Origin: Archilochus colubris
Lineage: Eukaryota; Chordata; Aves; Apodiformes; Trochilidae
Length of the DNA: 64,000 nt
Reading direction: 5' to 3'
Assembly: GCA_023079485.1 (NCBI GenBank)
Contig: CM041115.1
Location: forward strand, 22,560,863-22,624,862
This document shows positions 37,001 to 48,642 of the stretch, one piece after another. The notes beneath the pieces are model-generated. The model made no database searches. It was not told the origin of the DNA and saw only the letters and a list, made by a program, of their open reading frames with translations. Made by a program: the position numbers and the translations under genes. The first letter of the stretch is position 1, and each line of letters opens with the position of its first letter.

Positions 37001-38383
37001 CACCTACCACAGTACAGAAAGTGCCATTTCAGGAAATGGTACTAACAGCAATGGCTTAGTACATACAGGGTAATGAACTCCTATTTTGGTATGTAAATAA
37101 AACAGAAGGCAAGTTTTTAATTAAAGTCACAAATTTGCAGCTAAAGAGGAATAATCTCCCTACATAAAAGGCTCAACCAAATTAAATTTTGTAATTCTAA
37201 CATTAAAATATATTCATTGTTATAAAGAAATTACTTCAAGTGTCATAAAATATACAGAAATTTACACACATAAAATGATGCCAGGGTAAGAGTAAAGTGG
37301 TGAAATCAAAATGTTCACATTTCAAACAGATCAAGTTTTCAGTTTTAGTTATAATTCTGCTCTTTCAGACAATGGGCCAAGGAGTCTGAAGAGAAGTCTG
37401 GCTCAAAGATGTCTTCATATCTATCTTCTCTGTGCATAATTTGAATTTACAGTATGTATTAATTATTGGCTTTTTCATTCAGGCATGTGAAACTAACAGA
37501 CACACCAGCAGGGACAGGGTAATGAAGACAATTAAAATGCAAATCGTAAGCTTTCCACATATACAATATTTCCCCATGTTAAACTATATATATATATATA
37601 CACAAGCATGTATACGTGCACATATATGGAACACAGTATACATAAATGGACAAGCAAGTATTTCAGACTGAGGACGAAAGCTTTTTACTCAGGTAAATGA
37701 ATGCTAAGCTGATCATATTTGTTGAAAAAGTGCTATAAAACATTCAAACACTGAACTGAGGCATACCACTACCTAAGCACCTGAACTAGTATTTACAAAC
37801 ATGAAACAGCTTTTAACAGAATAATATATTTTATCCAGTCATTAACCAGATTATTTAAATCAGTCCTCCCCAAGCTTTAGCCCCCAAAGGGATAACATTT
37901 AGACTGCTATGAATGTTACTTACACTACTGTACCTGATGTCCTTACTGCAACAGGCACAAAGGCAACACTGAAAATTTGTTCCTAGGAAGAGGTCTAGAG
38001 GATACCTCAGCCACGTATTGTGGCAGAGCACAACCACATTTGGCTGGCTTTTCCTGACATCACAACACTGAGCTGCATTACCAAAATGTTTGCCTTTGCT
38101 TAGTACACAGTACCGGTAAAAATTTGTGTATAATTAAGCAATATGTGGCCTCGGAAACAAGAGAAGTCATAATGTAACTTCCTCAAGAATGTACCACAGT
38201 TTAGTCTCTACCTTTGTCTCCATATTGCTAGACATTTGAAGCCTCAATGAATACTCCTACATTATTTCAGACACTACAAAATGAATCCACAAAACAGCCT
38301 ACCTACCTAGTAGGTAATGATCAAACTCATGCCAATATGGAATGTTCTTCAATATTCTGCAATACGTACACACTGCTATCAGT

Positions 38384-38838
38384 GAGAGAAAAAAGGGGGG
38401 AAAAAAGGGAAAAAAGAGGAGAGGAAAGGGGAGAGGAAAGGGGAGAGGAAAGGGGAGAGGAAAGGGGAGAGGAAAGGGGAGAGGAAAGGGGAGAGGAAAG
38501 GGGAGAGGAAAGGGGAGAGGAAAGGGAGAGGAAAGGGAGAGGAAAGGGAGAGAAAAAGGAGAAAAAAGGAGAAAAAAGGAGAAAAAAGGAGAAAAAAGGA
38601 GAAAAAAGGAGAAAAAAGGAGAAAAAAGGAGAAAAAAGGAGAAAAAAGGAGAAAAAAAGGAGAAAAAAAGGAGAAAAAAGGAGAGAAAAAGGAGAGAAAA
38701 AGGAGAGAAAAAGGAGAGAAAAAGGAGAGAAAAAGGAGAGAAAAAGGAGAGAAAAAGGAGAGAAAAAGGAGAGAAAAAGGAGAGAAAAAGGAGAGAAAAA
38801 GGAGAGAAAAAGGAGGAAAAAAAAGGAGAAAAAAAAGG
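38384..38838. repeat. 455-nt uninterrupted purine tract of 10-12-bp units
   Basis: Every base from 38384 to 38838 is A or G on the plus strand. The tract is arranged in three blocks: about nine copies of GGGGAGAGGAAA (12 bp, some 11 bp), then about ten of GGAGAAAAAA (10 bp), then about a dozen of GGAGAGAAAAA (11 bp). All frames on both strands are open simply because no stop codon can be formed. In the RNF38 transcript it would be a long pyrimidine tract of the CCTTTTTTCT type. Confidence 0.97.
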
Positions 38839-39367
38839 TATTAAAAAGCATGCCTGAACATTCAAGGACGGTGAAGATACATAATTCTAATATAGGACTC
38901 TTTAAGTTCTACATTTTTCAATTTACTTTTCTGTATACATCCCACAGAATGAGGGAGAAAACATGTCCCAGTTGGCACACAGCACATCTACAGAAGTGAT
39001 AGTATGTAACTGTTATAGCAATCTCCACCACTAAAGTATTAAGGTTTCTCTCACTGTTCTTCACTTCTGTACTTCTACTTATGTCACTGAGTTTGATCTT
39101 CATTCTTCTAGGCCATGTGCCATATAACCAGGAAATTTTCACCTCTGAAACAAATACAAAGGCTTTACTTTGTCATTCATACAGTTTACATATATAAGTT
39201 CTTTGTATCACCTACAAATGATGAAACACAAATCATTGAACATAATGCTGCTCATTATGCTCACTGAGCCTAATGCTGTGGTTACCATCCTATTAGTCAA
39301 TTTGTTAAGATGGATTTGTTTACACTGCAGAATACTGGGTGTTTATACACTGCTGCTCCTCACAGTA

Positions 39368-39668
39368 GGCTGTAACAAGGTAGGGGTCTGTCTCTTTTCC
39401 CAAGTAACAAGCAATAGGACAAGAGGAAATGATCTCAACATGCACCAGGGATGATTTAGACCAGATACTAAGAAATATTTCTTCAACAAAAGGATTTTCA
39501 AGCACTGGAACAGGCTGCCCAGTGAAATGGCTGAGTCCCCACACCTACAGGTGTTTGAAAGCTGTGTAGACATGGTGGTCAGGGACATGGTTTGATGGTG
39601 GATTTGGTAGTGATTGGTTAACAGATGATGACCTTACGGGTATTTTCCAACTGAAATGATTCTACGAT
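39368..39668 (+). mobile_element. CR1 LINE, about 300-bp 3' portion
   Basis: AGGGGTCTGTCTCTTTTCCC, AATAGGACAAGAGGAAATGA, CTGGAACAGGCTGCCCAGTG and a terminal ATTTTCCAACTGAAATGATT with TCTACGATT identify a CR1 3' end. It is 5'-truncated. Confidence 0.9.
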
Positions 39669-41712
39669 TTATTTTTTTTTAAGCTCAGCATATTTAGGCT
39701 ATGCAGTACATATTACTGAGTACTTGCTTTAAACCTATGAGACCATATGATTTTAGTAAAGCCTAAAGTAATAGAGTTGTTTCAAAAAGCCCTGAGAGAA
39801 AAAAAAAATTGTTTCTTCTGCATTAGCTGGGATTCAAATACACCTTTTGCCTCAATAGGTTGCAGACTTAGTTTTTGCATGCATCAGGCTGACCCCAGGC
39901 CCTGCGAACATACAAACTGGTGCAACAGTGGCTGGCTCCTCTGCCCCTACAAAATATACATACTGGGAGGCTACCATGTAAGAGAAATGACCTAGACATG
40001 TATATAAACCTTACAATGGCATGTAGTGGGTGAAGGACTCAGTCCATGCAATTTAACTGACAAATTATGGGCAACAGCAAAACCAAGAAATAACTGAGAT
40101 ATTCTGCTAAGCTGACCTAAACAGAGGAATATGGGAAAACACTGCAGCTCCTCAGCTACTTTTCAAATACAATCTCAAGCTCTGAACCATGCTGAACTAA
40201 GTCACCGTCACAGCTATGAATTGTTCAGTCACAATTCAACTACAGGTATATGTAAACATCCACATATTGAAAGCAAAGCAAGAGATTACAAATGCTATGC
40301 TAGGTATCTGTATTTAATACAGATTTGATCTGCATGTGCTCTGACTGCTGACACAGTAAGAAAGCTGAGTAAATGGAGGAAGAAAGCCTCACATGTGGTC
40401 CCCTCATCTGTGCTCAGTAGAGCTGCACATGCAAAATCACAAAATGCGTATTTGCCTTGCCAGACTCCTTGTGTTCACATCTGAACATTTTTCTCAAATC
40501 CATACTCATCCACTTGAAACTTTGCTACTCATCTTCGCAATTTCCTTCCACAACATTCTTTAAAATTATTACCTCTCCAACTCTTTCATGCCTCAAATCT
40601 CTCAATTTCCCTTATTGTTATATATTATGTTCCAGTATTTTCCCAATAAACTTACACAGAAAGGAGACCAAAACAAAACTGCCCTCTCTTTACTCACATA
40701 TATAGTTCTAAATGTCTACTGATTTCTAACAGATTTTGAAAACGAAGTTCATAAAAAATATTCGAACATCATAGCTTTTTTTTTAGAAGAACAATCCCAA
40801 CGAAAATTATCTGCAGAAATAACATGAAAAAGGAAGAAAATGTCTTGATTTTCATTTGTCTAGAGAGAAGACCATCTCCTAAAGTCCCAGCAGTACGATA
40901 AAGTTGTGCCATGCTCTCTTCCACACTCACATGATTTACTGCAAAATAAAGAACCACTTGGCCACTTCTGCCAGAAATTAACAGATGTCGAAGACAGACC
41001 AGAGGCTAAGATTAGAGGCTCTGGAGAACAGAGAAGGTTGAATTCATACAATATCTAAGTTTGCCCAAAACAGAGGTGTTCACGGATTTTGGGGACAGGG
41101 ACAAAACTGCAAGACTGACAAAACAAAGGGGCTAATTAAACAGAAAGCAAGCAAGAAAACACAGCATATGTAGCGGCACCCACACAAAGCACTGCACTTT
41201 TTTTTAGAGTATGAGGTCATGATGGGAAATACAAAAACCAACGCTATTGGAAGGCAATCAGGAAGTAATAAGTTCTAGAAGAGCAGATCTTAAACCTGCT
41301 CACTGAGAATGAGGATTGTGGATATGAAAGAGAGAAAGCCTCTATTTTTCTGAGGGGAAGAGCAAGGGTGTAGAAGACTCTAGCTGAGGTAGACTTACAC
41401 TGCTTAACTATTTTTCTACAGTAGTGAGGAACAGTTCCACCTTAATCCAGGAAAATTGGTTGGACAGCAATCAGGAAAATGCTTAGGTGCAAAAGGTATT
41501 CCTTTCTTTTCCTTTCCAACTGATTTTAAAGAGCTGCGGCTGTTAAAGAGATTGCTGCTACAAGACAAAAAAGTCCTAGCTTTCCATGCTCTGACAAATG
41601 GAAATCTGTAGAGGGCACCAAAAAGCAAAGAAAATTTCCTTGATCTTTCAAGAGCTAAGAGGAAGGAATCTACACATTCCAACGTGAAGCTGAAGTGTAA
41701 AAACCATGACAA

Positions 41713-41985
41713 TCATGACCAGTGATAGGACAAGGGGTAATGGGTGTAAATTGGAGCATAGGAGGTTCAAGTTGAATATTCGAAAAAATTTTTTTACTGT
41801 AAGGGTGACAGAGCCCTGGAACAGGCTGCCCAGGGGGGTCGTGGAGTCTCCTTCACTGGAGACATTCAAAACCCGCCTGGACAGGTTCCTATGCGAAGTG
41901 CTCTAGGTGGCCCTGCTCTGGCAGGGCGGGTTGGACTAGATGATCTTTCGAGGTCCCTTCCAACCCCAAGGATTCTATGATCATC
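41713..41985 (+). mobile_element. CR1 LINE, about 270-bp 3' portion, little diverged
   Basis: ATGACCAGTGATAGGACAAG, GAGCCCTGGAACAGGCTGCC, TGGACTAGATGATCTTTCGA and CCCTTCCAACCCCAAGGATT then CTATGAT form a well preserved CR1 3' end. It is inside RNF38 intron 1, 1.5 kb from the CpG island. Confidence 0.93.
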
Positions 41986-43489
41986 CTGTCAAATCAGAGA
42001 CCTAGATAAACTTTGCTCACAACAGAATTTAATTACGCTCTATTAGATTTTTTAACTTGATATAGAGCTTTACAGAAAGAAGGAATCCACAAGCTGTACT
42101 TTTGCCTAATACCTGTTTAACCTATTGTCTTTCCAGAAGCTTCAAGAATCAGTCCTCCACAGCTGAAACAACTCGCTGACCAAGAACAGGAGGAGACAAA
42201 ACAAAGTAAAACAAATCACACTCTACCTGTACTCCTATTCCTAACTTTCAAATCCTTCTGTAGCAAGGGGTGGGAGTGGTGGAGCTACATACACAGATTA
42301 AACGGTAAAACCGTTAAAAGTCTCAGACCTACTCTCTAGAAATTACCATTAGGTTCACTACAAAGTGGCCCATACTGCTTCCATAGAAAGGCATGTACAA
42401 CAGCATTGAAATGCATCAAAACTCCAGTTTCAGTTTCAGCTCCACAAGATCTCAGGTATGTCCAACAATACCATCAGTTTTGGCTACGGAAACTATAGAA
42501 GTTGCCTCAGCAAAAGCAATTTATGACAGAGCATGTCATAAATCACCTGATCAACATGTAAGCAAAACCTGAATAAGGACTAATAGTCTGCCTTATTCAT
42601 GCTCATGTTACCATTCCAGTTACCAAAACACATACTCCAAGTACTACCCTCAAAAATTCTTTTTAAAATGCAAATGCTATACACTCATGCACATTCTCAT
42701 GATCTAGACATTAAGGTATAAGTAAATTGCTTGGTATGAAAAATTAAACTATGTCTCCATTAAACCACTCAACACATAATCAGGAACCTTCCTAAGGAAA
42801 CTAAGAGCATCTTTCTGATGCAAGTATAAGAAAATTACCTTTGTATTTTATGGGACTATGACCTCAGACATACTGAAAAATACTAACAGGCACTTAAAAA
42901 ACATACACTTGCTAACACAGACACACAGTTTCACTGTTCTTTCTTTACCAACTAGAGAGGGCTAAAGACACCTAAACACTTCATTTTAGTCTAAAAATGT
43001 GAGGGCAATCATCTGTTAGTGCTTCAGAAACACTTGCTACCTTCTTCCACGCAAGACACTAAACCCACGTTTTCCCGAGGACAGAACAGAGAGATTCAGT
43101 TCTGTAAAGCCAGGAAAAATTTAAGGTTCCAGTAACACGTTTTGCTAAAATGGATACAGCAATTTTTAGGAGGATTAAATGGTTATGTCGCCGAATTAAC
43201 CTCGCCGAGCTCCCGTCCACCTAACACGCCACCTCAGACGGCGCCGCTCGGGCTTCCCAGCAGCGGCCTCACGCCCAGGCCGCGCCGCCTCCTCCGCCGT
43301 CTACGGAGGCCCAACGGCGGCCCAACGGCGCTGGGTCCCGCACTGCCCTAACGCCGATCGCTCCTTCCCCCCCTCGGCTGCCGGGCTCCGCGGGGACGAG
43401 CGGCGGTCACCAGGCGGCGCCTGCGAGGTCCCGCCCCGAGCGGGCCCACTGCCTTCCTCCACCCCTACCCGCCGTCCCCGCGCCGGTAC

Positions 43490-43780
43490 CTGCGGTGGAG
43501 GGACACGGCGGGGCCGCGCCCCTGCCTCCTCCGGACGCCGGGCAGTCACCGTCAAGGCTCCCGCGTCGCCTCCCGTCGTGTCGGCCGAGGGTCCCGCTGC
43601 TGCTGCTGCTGCCGCCCGCGCCGGGCCTGCACGCGCGATTGCTTCCGGGAGCGTCGGCCCCGCGTCCCCCGCCCATCACAGGGCGAGCCCCCGCCGTGCC
43701 CCTCGCCCGTTCCGCCTCCGCGCCGCCGCCCCCTGTTCCCGCGGCCAGCCGCCGCCCGCCATCTTCCGCCTGCCCGGGCC
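43490..43780 (-). other. RNF38: Probable non-coding first exon of RNF38
   Basis: On the minus strand, CCACCGCAG-GTACCGG gives a good donor after 43490, at the downstream edge of the CpG island. A GGAAGATGGCGG motif near 43757-43768 resembles the YY1 element usually found just downstream of a transcription start, so I place the start near 43780. A (CAG)5 run lies within the exon (43597-43611). Joining this exon to the first coding exon would leave the Met at 27478 as the start. The exact 5' end is a guess. Confidence 0.5.
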
Positions 43781-43823
43781 ACCCACCGCCCCGCGCGCAC
43801 GCCTCGCCGCCTCCGGGACCCGG

Positions 43824-43831
43824 TGACGTCA
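43824..43831. promoter_or_regulatory. CRE palindrome (CREB/ATF site)
   Basis: TGACGTCA is the full consensus cyclic-AMP response element. It would sit a few tens of bases upstream of the inferred RNF38 start. Two TACGTCA half-sites follow at 43925 and 43943. Confidence 0.7.
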
Positions 43832-44781
43832 CCCCGCAGCCCGGCGCAGGGCAGGCGGCACCAAGCGGCCCCGCCCCCCCGCCCGCCTTTGTCCGCACCG
43901 GGGGCGGCGGGGAGGCCGGCCCGCTACGTCACCGCCACTCTCTACGTCACCGCCCCGCGGCCCAGCCCCGCGGAAGGCGCGGAGCGGCCCGGGGCGCTAC
44001 GCCAGCCAGCCCGTCCGCCCGCCCGCTCGCTGCTCCTCCACAGCGCCACAGGAAAGGGGTGGGAGGCGGCAGCGCGGGCCTAAAGTCCCGGGCAGGAGGA
44101 AGCCCTGACGGGAGAGAGGGCTCTGCCCTCAACCACCACACGTCGCAAAAGCCATCGAGCCGCCCCTGAGAGGGCCGCCAGCAGCCTGGCCTGCTGATAG
44201 CTCTGGTGTCCGGATTTCCCCTGCTGCCCTGACATGCAGGGGGGGCTCAGACGGACTAGGAAAAGCCAAGGAAACCCGCAGAGCAACGTCACCTACTGAA
44301 GAATCGCTAGAGAAAGGTGACCAGCCTTCAGCTGCCGGTGCCACACGGGAGGGCCCTTTCCTGATGAGAGAACTGCTCAGCAAATACAAAGCAAACGAGG
44401 TATCAGAGACCTCGTGTACTCAGGCTATTCCCCTTAAATGAGGTAGCAGCACCTCAGCTGTTTCCAGCTTTCAAGCCTGTTTCCACTCTCTGCCCTTTAG
44501 TATAATTAAAGTTTTCCCAAATCTGAGCCAGGAAAACAAAATAAACAACTTGTAAATACAAAGAGTTACTGCTCTGCTGTAAAAGAGACAATACAACGAG
44601 CACGAAAGTGGTTTGAGATGGTTTGAGCACAAAAGTGGTTTGAGTTACATCCTTGCAGCTGCCAGATGTGAAATGGGAGAGGTATAAAGCTACACAGTCA
44701 GAATACACAGAGTTAACTGCAACTAAGGGCAGAGGGGACATGGATGGGGACAGGACAACAACACAGCATGAGGAATAAATT

Positions 44782-45172
44782 ACAGAATCACAGGATTGTC
44801 ACAGTTAAGAAAGACTTCTAAGATCAAAGCACAGAACTGTCAATGCTCCCCTCACCCACCCCAATAAAAGAAAGTATTTGTCTGTCTCTTATCACCATGC
44901 CCACTGGAGCATGTCCTGAAGTTCCTAATCTACAAAGTTTTTAAATACCTCCAGGGACCTCCAGCCTGTTGCAGTGCCTAACTACTCTCTAGTAAAGAAT
45001 TTCTTCTTAATATCTAGTCTAAACCTCCCCTTACTGCTGTCTGAATTGGACAGGAATAATTTTGTTCCAGTACTAAAATTGGAGAGGGAAAAAGAAATTC
45101 CTTCTCACACTCCCAGTTTTCCATGTATTCTCCCACACACTCCCCATGGAAGTTATATGTAGTCTTATTTTA
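44782..45172 (-). mobile_element. CR1 LINE 3' portion, reverse orientation
   Basis: The plus strand reads CAGAATCACAGGATTGTCAC, then TAGTAAAGAATTTCTTCTTA, ATATCTAGTCTAAACCTCCC, which is the reverse complement of a CR1 3' UTR (AGGAAGAAATTCTTTAC type). Fairly diverged. It is just upstream of the CpG island. Confidence 0.8.
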
Positions 45173-45885
45173 CAGGTCACATCTTAAGAAATGTGATTGA
45201 CCTTAAAATATCTGAATTCCTGAATCACTTTGGGTTCAGCTTCAGATGAGCAGGCTTATCCTACCTCACTCTGCACCATATAAAGAGGAAAAGAAAGAAG
45301 AGAATATTTTATTAAGGATCAGGAGTTATAAAATACTTCCCCTCCCATGAAAAAACATCTTTTAAAGGGCCCTCTGGACTGAGGACTAAATGCCCGTCAA
45401 GACAGACAAACAATATAAGGTTCAGGAACAAGAAATTGCTAAAGAAACAAAAGATGTGCCAAGTATAACTGGGGAATTTAAAGGTTAGAAATAGTGAATC
45501 AATCAATGTAATTTTTATATGGTTTGTAAGTACTGGGCAAAGAGAAATTCCTTACATACTGTAAGGAAGGAAATCTAATCAGGGAACACTAAAAAAGTAA
45601 AGTAAGTTAAAAATAAGTGACACAAGGTACATATTTGGAAATAATACTCCTTAGTGGTATTCAAATAATTCCACTGGATTGCAGCTATGCTGCATTTTTT
45701 TTTCCTTACTAATGGATGGTCATTTTGGTTTGTTACTGCAGAATTAAAGACTATGCAACTCCATGAGGTCTCTTAAAAGAGCTGTCCCAAGCATACTTAA
45801 GAGTTGCATCTTTGGAGTTGCTTTTAAAATCGAGCAAACATTTTTTTAATGGAAGGAGACCTCTGATGAAAGAATCACCTAAATG

Positions 45886-46018
45886 AAAAAAAAAAAAAGC
45901 CAAACAAAAAAACCCCGAACAAACCAAACCAGCAAAACAACCAAAAAGAAACAACCCCCAGCCCTCCTCCCCCAAAATAACTAACAAACAAAAAACAAAC
46001 AACCCCACCACCACCACC
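45886..46018. repeat. A/C-rich simple repeat
   Basis: An A12 run leads into AAACAAAAAAACCCC, AAACCAAACCAGC and CCACCACCACCACC blocks. Almost no T or G is present. The minus strand is G/T-rich. Confidence 0.8.
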
Positions 46019-48642
46019 ATTGTAAAAGCTAAATAAACTGAACATGATTGAAAGTTCTGCAGGATAACATAACTGCATGTATCTCTGTTTAACACTAGGA
46101 GGAAATGACTGGTAAGTAAGGCTAAGTGATATTCCAAAGGATCCTTTTTTACAGATAGCTTTCCTTAAGTGCTGCACTGCATAAGTAAACTCATTCAGTT
46201 CTGCTATTCAATATTCTAAGAATGACAATTACAATTCTAAGTATTTCATTAATTTAAAAATCATAGGTATTAAGCATTCAGCATGTTCCACTTTCAAAGA
46301 AATTACAAACACGAAAAAAAGGATACCTTGACTCATGCACTGAAGTTACAAACTCTGACCTGCAAAGCAACAATGATTTTAGCAAGTATCTCATTTATAA
46401 TCACTTTGCAACACCAAGTAAAATGGGAAATATTCTCTGTATCTGTGCTTTACTAGATCATTTTCCTAAGACAAGGGTCAAAATACCACTTCCGATGCTG
46501 TGAAATGAAACAGGTTCTTAGCATTACCAGTCATGCTCTCAGCAATGACACATCCTTTTTAAGACAGTGAGGCCACCCATGAAAAACCTTAAGGCTTGGT
46601 TTCCTGCTGATGTCAATGAGCATGAATTCAAGAGTTGTGTGCCAAGTCAACAGAATCAAGTAATTGGGGTGGAAGCCTGGGAATTGTTTTCATTAAGACT
46701 GTAACATTCATTTAGCATGTGTGTCATAGAACTTTTCTCATGCTGTTGTCCAGGAAATAAAGGCTGGACTTGCAGAGAAATTACTGTAAGTTTTATGCAG
46801 ATTGATAGTCAAGTACTATGCTTTACATTTCTTCTGTAATACAAAAACTGGTTATGCATAATCAGGCACAGGAGCTGTAAATTACTTCACCAAAACATAT
46901 GTATTGACTAATCAAAGATATGTAAAATTATTCTGAAGGCATGCTTTTCATAAAGTATTGAAAAACTATTAATAACAACAATGTCCAACAATTAATGACA
47001 ATTTTTAGATAAATAAATCAGTTAAATCCTGCATTTTCTCTTTGAATGATATTCCTATCAAAATCAACAGCTACCATCTCTTAGTAATGGCACAATAAAG
47101 CAGAACTCTCATTTTCTAAATAATTTTACATTGGAAACAAATAAGTTAAAAATATATATATATATTCACATGCATATATACAAATATACAGGCATATGTA
47201 TTTGTACAAGCAAAGAGTGGTAGAGATTTAAAACTGGACCCTAGTACTGTAACCATCTGCTTTTAGGAAGCATTACTTGAGATTTTTTCAAGAAGTATAT
47301 CCATATAGACAAAAATTAAAGAATAGAACAACAGATGTCCAGTCAGCTTATATCCCTCAGTGGTGACACTAACTGAGCATTACTGCTCTACCTGAGCTTT
47401 TAAAACAGAAGCATGAGTTCAGTGGCATATCTGAGAAGAGCACAGATTTGTCCTGAAGATTGTTCTCCATTTCTCTGTACCAGTGGTGATTTTAATCAAG
47501 GGATCAGCTAGAATTTCCTTTGAAATGCCACACAGTCTGCTTCATGTATTCTCATAGAAAAAAAATTAAAGCTCCCACCAAATAAAATATTTGAGGGATA
47601 ACACAACTTTGAAATACACCCAAAACACATCCTTTCTGCTTTTTATACTAGTTTCACTCCAGCCACTTTTTACACTTGAGAGTTCTCATTTGGTGCAGAA
47701 TCAATACCAATGAGAAAGCCTCTTTTCTCCCACCATTCCGAAATATGCAACAGTGTCAAGTTGTGGCCCAGATTCTCTACTGATTTGGAGGCAGGTGGTG
47801 TGCCAAACAGCTCAAGACTCAGCTATGTACTCTCTGATATTTAAACCAGATAAGCTGCTACACCCCTTGCTAATCCCTCCCCCTGAAGCTGTCAAATACC
47901 TACCAAACAGAATTTCCAGCAAGACTTAAAACAGTTTTAACTACCCTGATAGGAAATAAAACTAAAGGAAGACCATCAATCTAACACAGAGGTGATCTCT
48001 CATGTACCCACAGAAAAGGAAATTCTGAAAGGAAACTTACCTTTGGCCAAGAATCTTCCGGAAAGAGTACACAAGGATGAAGGGGAAAAAAAAGTTATAA
48101 AAAAAAGGAAAAAAAAAAAAGCTGTAGAGCATTTAAAGAAACTTGCCCTAAAAACAAATCAAGCTCTGGGATAAGCTGGAACAAGTATAAAATTAAATTT
48201 ACTCTAAAATTTCAAAACTCAAGGCTTTGTGCACTTATCAAGGCACTGACTGCAGGTTGCATTCCACTTCCCAGGAAAGACAATTTAAATTTTGACTAAT
48301 GCACGCCTTCCTCCAGGCCTGTCAAGTCAAAAAGTTAGTTTACTATAAAGCATCATACTTGTAAACAAGGTAATACACGTAAAGCAATTGTGCATCAGTA
48401 TGCATTATTTAGAGACAGTAAAGCTTAAGGCAAAAACCTCAAGAACAAGAGGAACACAAAAATAAGTCTCACAAGCAGTTTAATGTCAAAACCTTTTGCC
48501 AACGTGTGTGTGTATGCCGAACACACGCTACTGAAGTATCACTAAACATTAAATACTGTAGTAAGGACACTCAAAGGCTGAGGTAAAAACTACTGAATGA
48601 TTGAAATAAGAGTTTGTAATACCAAATGATAGTAACAACAAT

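Larger units (their letters stand above)
27566..43489 (-). other. RNF38 intron 1 (short transcript), 15.9 kb
   Basis: This long intron joins the CpG-island exon to the first coding exon. From 27.6 to 32.2 kb it is AT-rich with nothing recognisable. Features further along are CR1 copies at 32478-32883, 39368-39668 and 41713-41985, a GC-richer repeat-like block at about 32.3-34.7 kb, a C/A-rich tract near 34.02-34.10 kb and a purine tract at 38384-38838. From 42.0 to 43.1 kb nothing is recognised. That it is one intron depends on the first-exon assignment. Confidence 0.6.
43186..44120. promoter_or_regulatory. CpG island and RNF38 promoter region
   Basis: GC content rises sharply between about 43186 and 44120 with dense CG dinucleotides, unlike anything else here. 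Promoter-type motifs are a CRE palindrome TGACGTCA (43824-43831), two TACGTCA half-sites (43925-43931, 43943-43949), GC boxes near 43868-43878 and 43899-43910, an ETS-type CTTCCGG near 43645, and a GGAAGATGGCGG ETS/YY1 element on the minus strand near 43757-43768. It lies at the 5' end of RNF38 and is its most likely promoter. It may also be bidirectional. Confidence 0.85.

Noticed and set aside
38247..38999. Long open frames (up to 250 codons, Lys/Glu/Arg-rich, and Phe/Leu/Ser-rich on the other strand)
   Set aside because: They run through a pure purine tract, where no stop codon can occur on either strand. There is no splice or family evidence.
43407..44169. Overlapping Ala/Pro/Gly/Arg-rich open frames on both strands
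   Set aside because: GC-rich CpG-island sequence has few stops. The frames look alike in composition on both strands and match no family; the region is better read as promoter and first exon.
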